From positions 1 to 7,161 of the forward strand of contig DCQY01000071.1 of the NCBI GenBank assembly GCA_002323995.1: a stretch of DNA of 7,161 bases, read 5' to 3'. Positions within the stretch are counted from its first letter, which is position 1. The number at the start of each line of letters is the position of its first letter. A program made the translations under genes and the position numbers. Of the stretch, positions 6,558 through 7,161 are shown piece by piece. The notes beneath the pieces are model-generated. The model was given only the letters and a program-made list of their open reading frames with translations, ran no database searches and was not told the DNA's origin. The stretch comes from Akkermansiaceae bacterium UBA1506 (GTDB lineage Bacteria; Verrucomicrobiota; Verrucomicrobiia; Verrucomicrobiales; DEV007).

Positions 6558-6587
6558 AAGATAGGTTAAATAACTCGATTGGTCCAA
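6558..6587 (-). promoter_or_regulatory. Possible promoter for the PBP gene
   Basis: On the minus strand TTGGAC (6587-6582) is followed after 18 bases by TATCTT (6563-6558), which shares four of six bases with TATAAT. It lies about 25-55 bases upstream of the PBP start. The -35 match is poor (three of six) and the spacing slightly long, so this is only a candidate. The -35 hexamer sits inside an ATTGG-N-CCAAT palindrome (6578-6588). Confidence 0.25.
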
Positions 6588-6634
6588 TTTACAGATGATT
6601 TTGGTGAGATTCTCTCCTCGCTCGAACCGCGCGC

Positions 6635-6652
6635 CCCTTTTCGGGAAAAGGG
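6635..6652. promoter_or_regulatory. Hairpin in the divergent intergenic region
   Basis: CCCTTTT (6635-6641), loop CGGG, and AAAAGGG (6646-6652) form a perfect 7-bp stem between the PBP and DUF2007 genes. On the plus strand CTTTCTT follows, a weak T-rich tail, but no gene upstream on that strand needs a terminator. It may be a leader structure or a protein-binding palindrome for the divergent pair. Confidence 0.35.
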
Positions 6653-6691
6653 CTTTCTTAGGCCCCATTCGTTCTGGTAGACTACCTATAA

Positions 6692-7030
6692 ATGAGGGAA
6701 CTCTTTCGCGAGGCGGACTCAACAATTGTCGGACACATGAAGTCGATCCTTGAGAGCGAGGGAATAGCGACGGTGATACGCAACGAGCACCTCTGCATGG
6801 CTGGTTTTAGTGAGGTGCCGATTCCTGAGTTCTTTCCCGCCCTCAACGTGATTCATGACGAGGATTACCCTCGCGCTCTGCAGGTGCTGAAGGAATACGT
6901 CGAAAATTCTCGGATCAACGCTGTGAAAGTTAACGAGGAGGTGGCCTGTCCCTCTTGTGGAGAAGTGAATCCGGGCAACTTTGATGTTTGCTGGTCCTGC
7001 GAAAGCTCGCTGGCTCTGGCGAAAGAGTAG
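6692..7030 (+). CDS. DUF2007-domain protein with C-terminal zinc ribbon
   Basis: A 112-residue soluble protein. Residues 1-70 match the DUF2007 ('putative signal-transducing protein') domain. They comprise an opening strand (MRELFREAD), a helix with the GHMKSILESEGI pattern, IRNEHL (30-34), a P-rich turn with FFPALNVI, and a closing DEDYPRALQVLKEY helix. Residues 86-103 form a zinc ribbon with C86-P-S-C89 and C100-W-S-C103. DUF2007 resembles a small PII/ACT-like fold, but no biochemical role is established, so only a regulatory or binding role can be suggested. The ATG at 6692 is preceded by no Shine-Dalgarno sequence; a TAGACT hexamer at 6678-6683, eight bases before the ATG, could place transcription start almost at the start codon. 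It is divergent from the PBP gene across 157 bp. The zinc-ribbon fusion is recognisable; function is not. Confidence 0.85.
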   Translation: MRELFREADSTIVGHMKSILESEGIATVIRNEHLCMAGFSEVPIPEFFPALNVIHDEDYPRALQVLKEYVENSRINAVKVNEEVACPSCGEVNPGNFDVCWSCESSLALAKE

Positions 7031-7161
7031 ATTGAAACTTGCTGTCCTCCGTGACGTCTCTGGGGCGGCTCCGAAGGTTAAACTCGAGGATTCCGAAATC
7101 AGATCACACGGTCGTTACCGCCATCGATAGGCACCTAGGCCCCGGTAGTCTTGCCGAACAA
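7031..7161. other. Unresolved right edge
   Basis: The last 131 bases hold no gene I can call. On the minus strand two frames run in from the edge and stop here: one ends at 7115 with ...YRGLGAYRWR, and another ends a little earlier with ...FGKTTGA. On the plus strand a frame with a possible GTG start at 7051 stays open to the edge (...VVTAIDRHLGPGSLAEQ). Any of these could be the end of a convergent gene or the start of a downstream one; the sequence is too short to choose. Confidence 0.3.

Noticed and set aside
6687..6692. TATAAA as a -10 box for the DUF2007 gene
   Set aside because: It overlaps the start codon, so transcription would begin inside the gene.
1..7161. CRISPR array, tRNA/rRNA, riboswitch, intact insertion sequence or a new defence-type system
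   Set aside because: No regularly spaced repeats, no cloverleaf, no terminal repeats with a transposase, and no cluster of unknown genes; the layout is mainly housekeeping genes plus an eroded sulfatase patch.

Overview
The window looks like ordinary chromosome from a member of the Verrucomicrobiota, probably a marine Opitutia-type lineage. This is an inference. It rests on a secreted formylglycine sulfatase next to the remnant of a PVC-type dehydrogenase-like protein, on a PlsX/L32 pair, and on start codons that consistently lack a Shine-Dalgarno sequence. The sequence alone does not prove the taxonomy.

Layout from left to right. (1) Positions 1-433, minus strand: the start of plsX (cut by the window edge) preceded by rpmF (ribosomal protein L32), with a strong terminator-like hairpin between them. 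(2) 434-825: about 390 bp with no convincing gene; two tiny overlapping ORFs lie just before the next gene. (3) 826-2193, plus strand: a complete exported S1-family sulfatase. (4) 2194-2548: a 72-codon fragment of a PVC-type sugar-dehydrogenase-like protein, then decayed or non-coding sequence. (5) 2549-4153, minus strand: an AraC-family regulator followed 21 bp later by a DUF2071 (YqjF-like) protein, a probable two-gene operon. (6) 4264-6534, minus strand: a bifunctional class A penicillin-binding protein with a basic cytoplasmic repeat and a long C-terminal tail. (7) 6692-7030, plus strand: a small DUF2007 protein fused to a zinc ribbon, transcribed divergently from the PBP. (8) 7031-7161: unresolved edge sequence.

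Functionally, the left edge (PlsX, L32) and the PBP are housekeeping genes for phospholipid synthesis, translation and cell-wall assembly. The sulfatase and the dehydrogenase fragment look like an accessory patch for sulfated polysaccharide use that has been partly eroded. The AraC-DUF2071 pair may be a small self-contained regulatory unit. I found no CRISPR array, tRNA, rRNA, intact mobile element or recognisable new multi-gene system. The points most worth a second look are the terminator between rpmF and plsX, the dehydrogenase remnant, the lack of Shine-Dalgarno sequences, and the unusual ends of the PBP.
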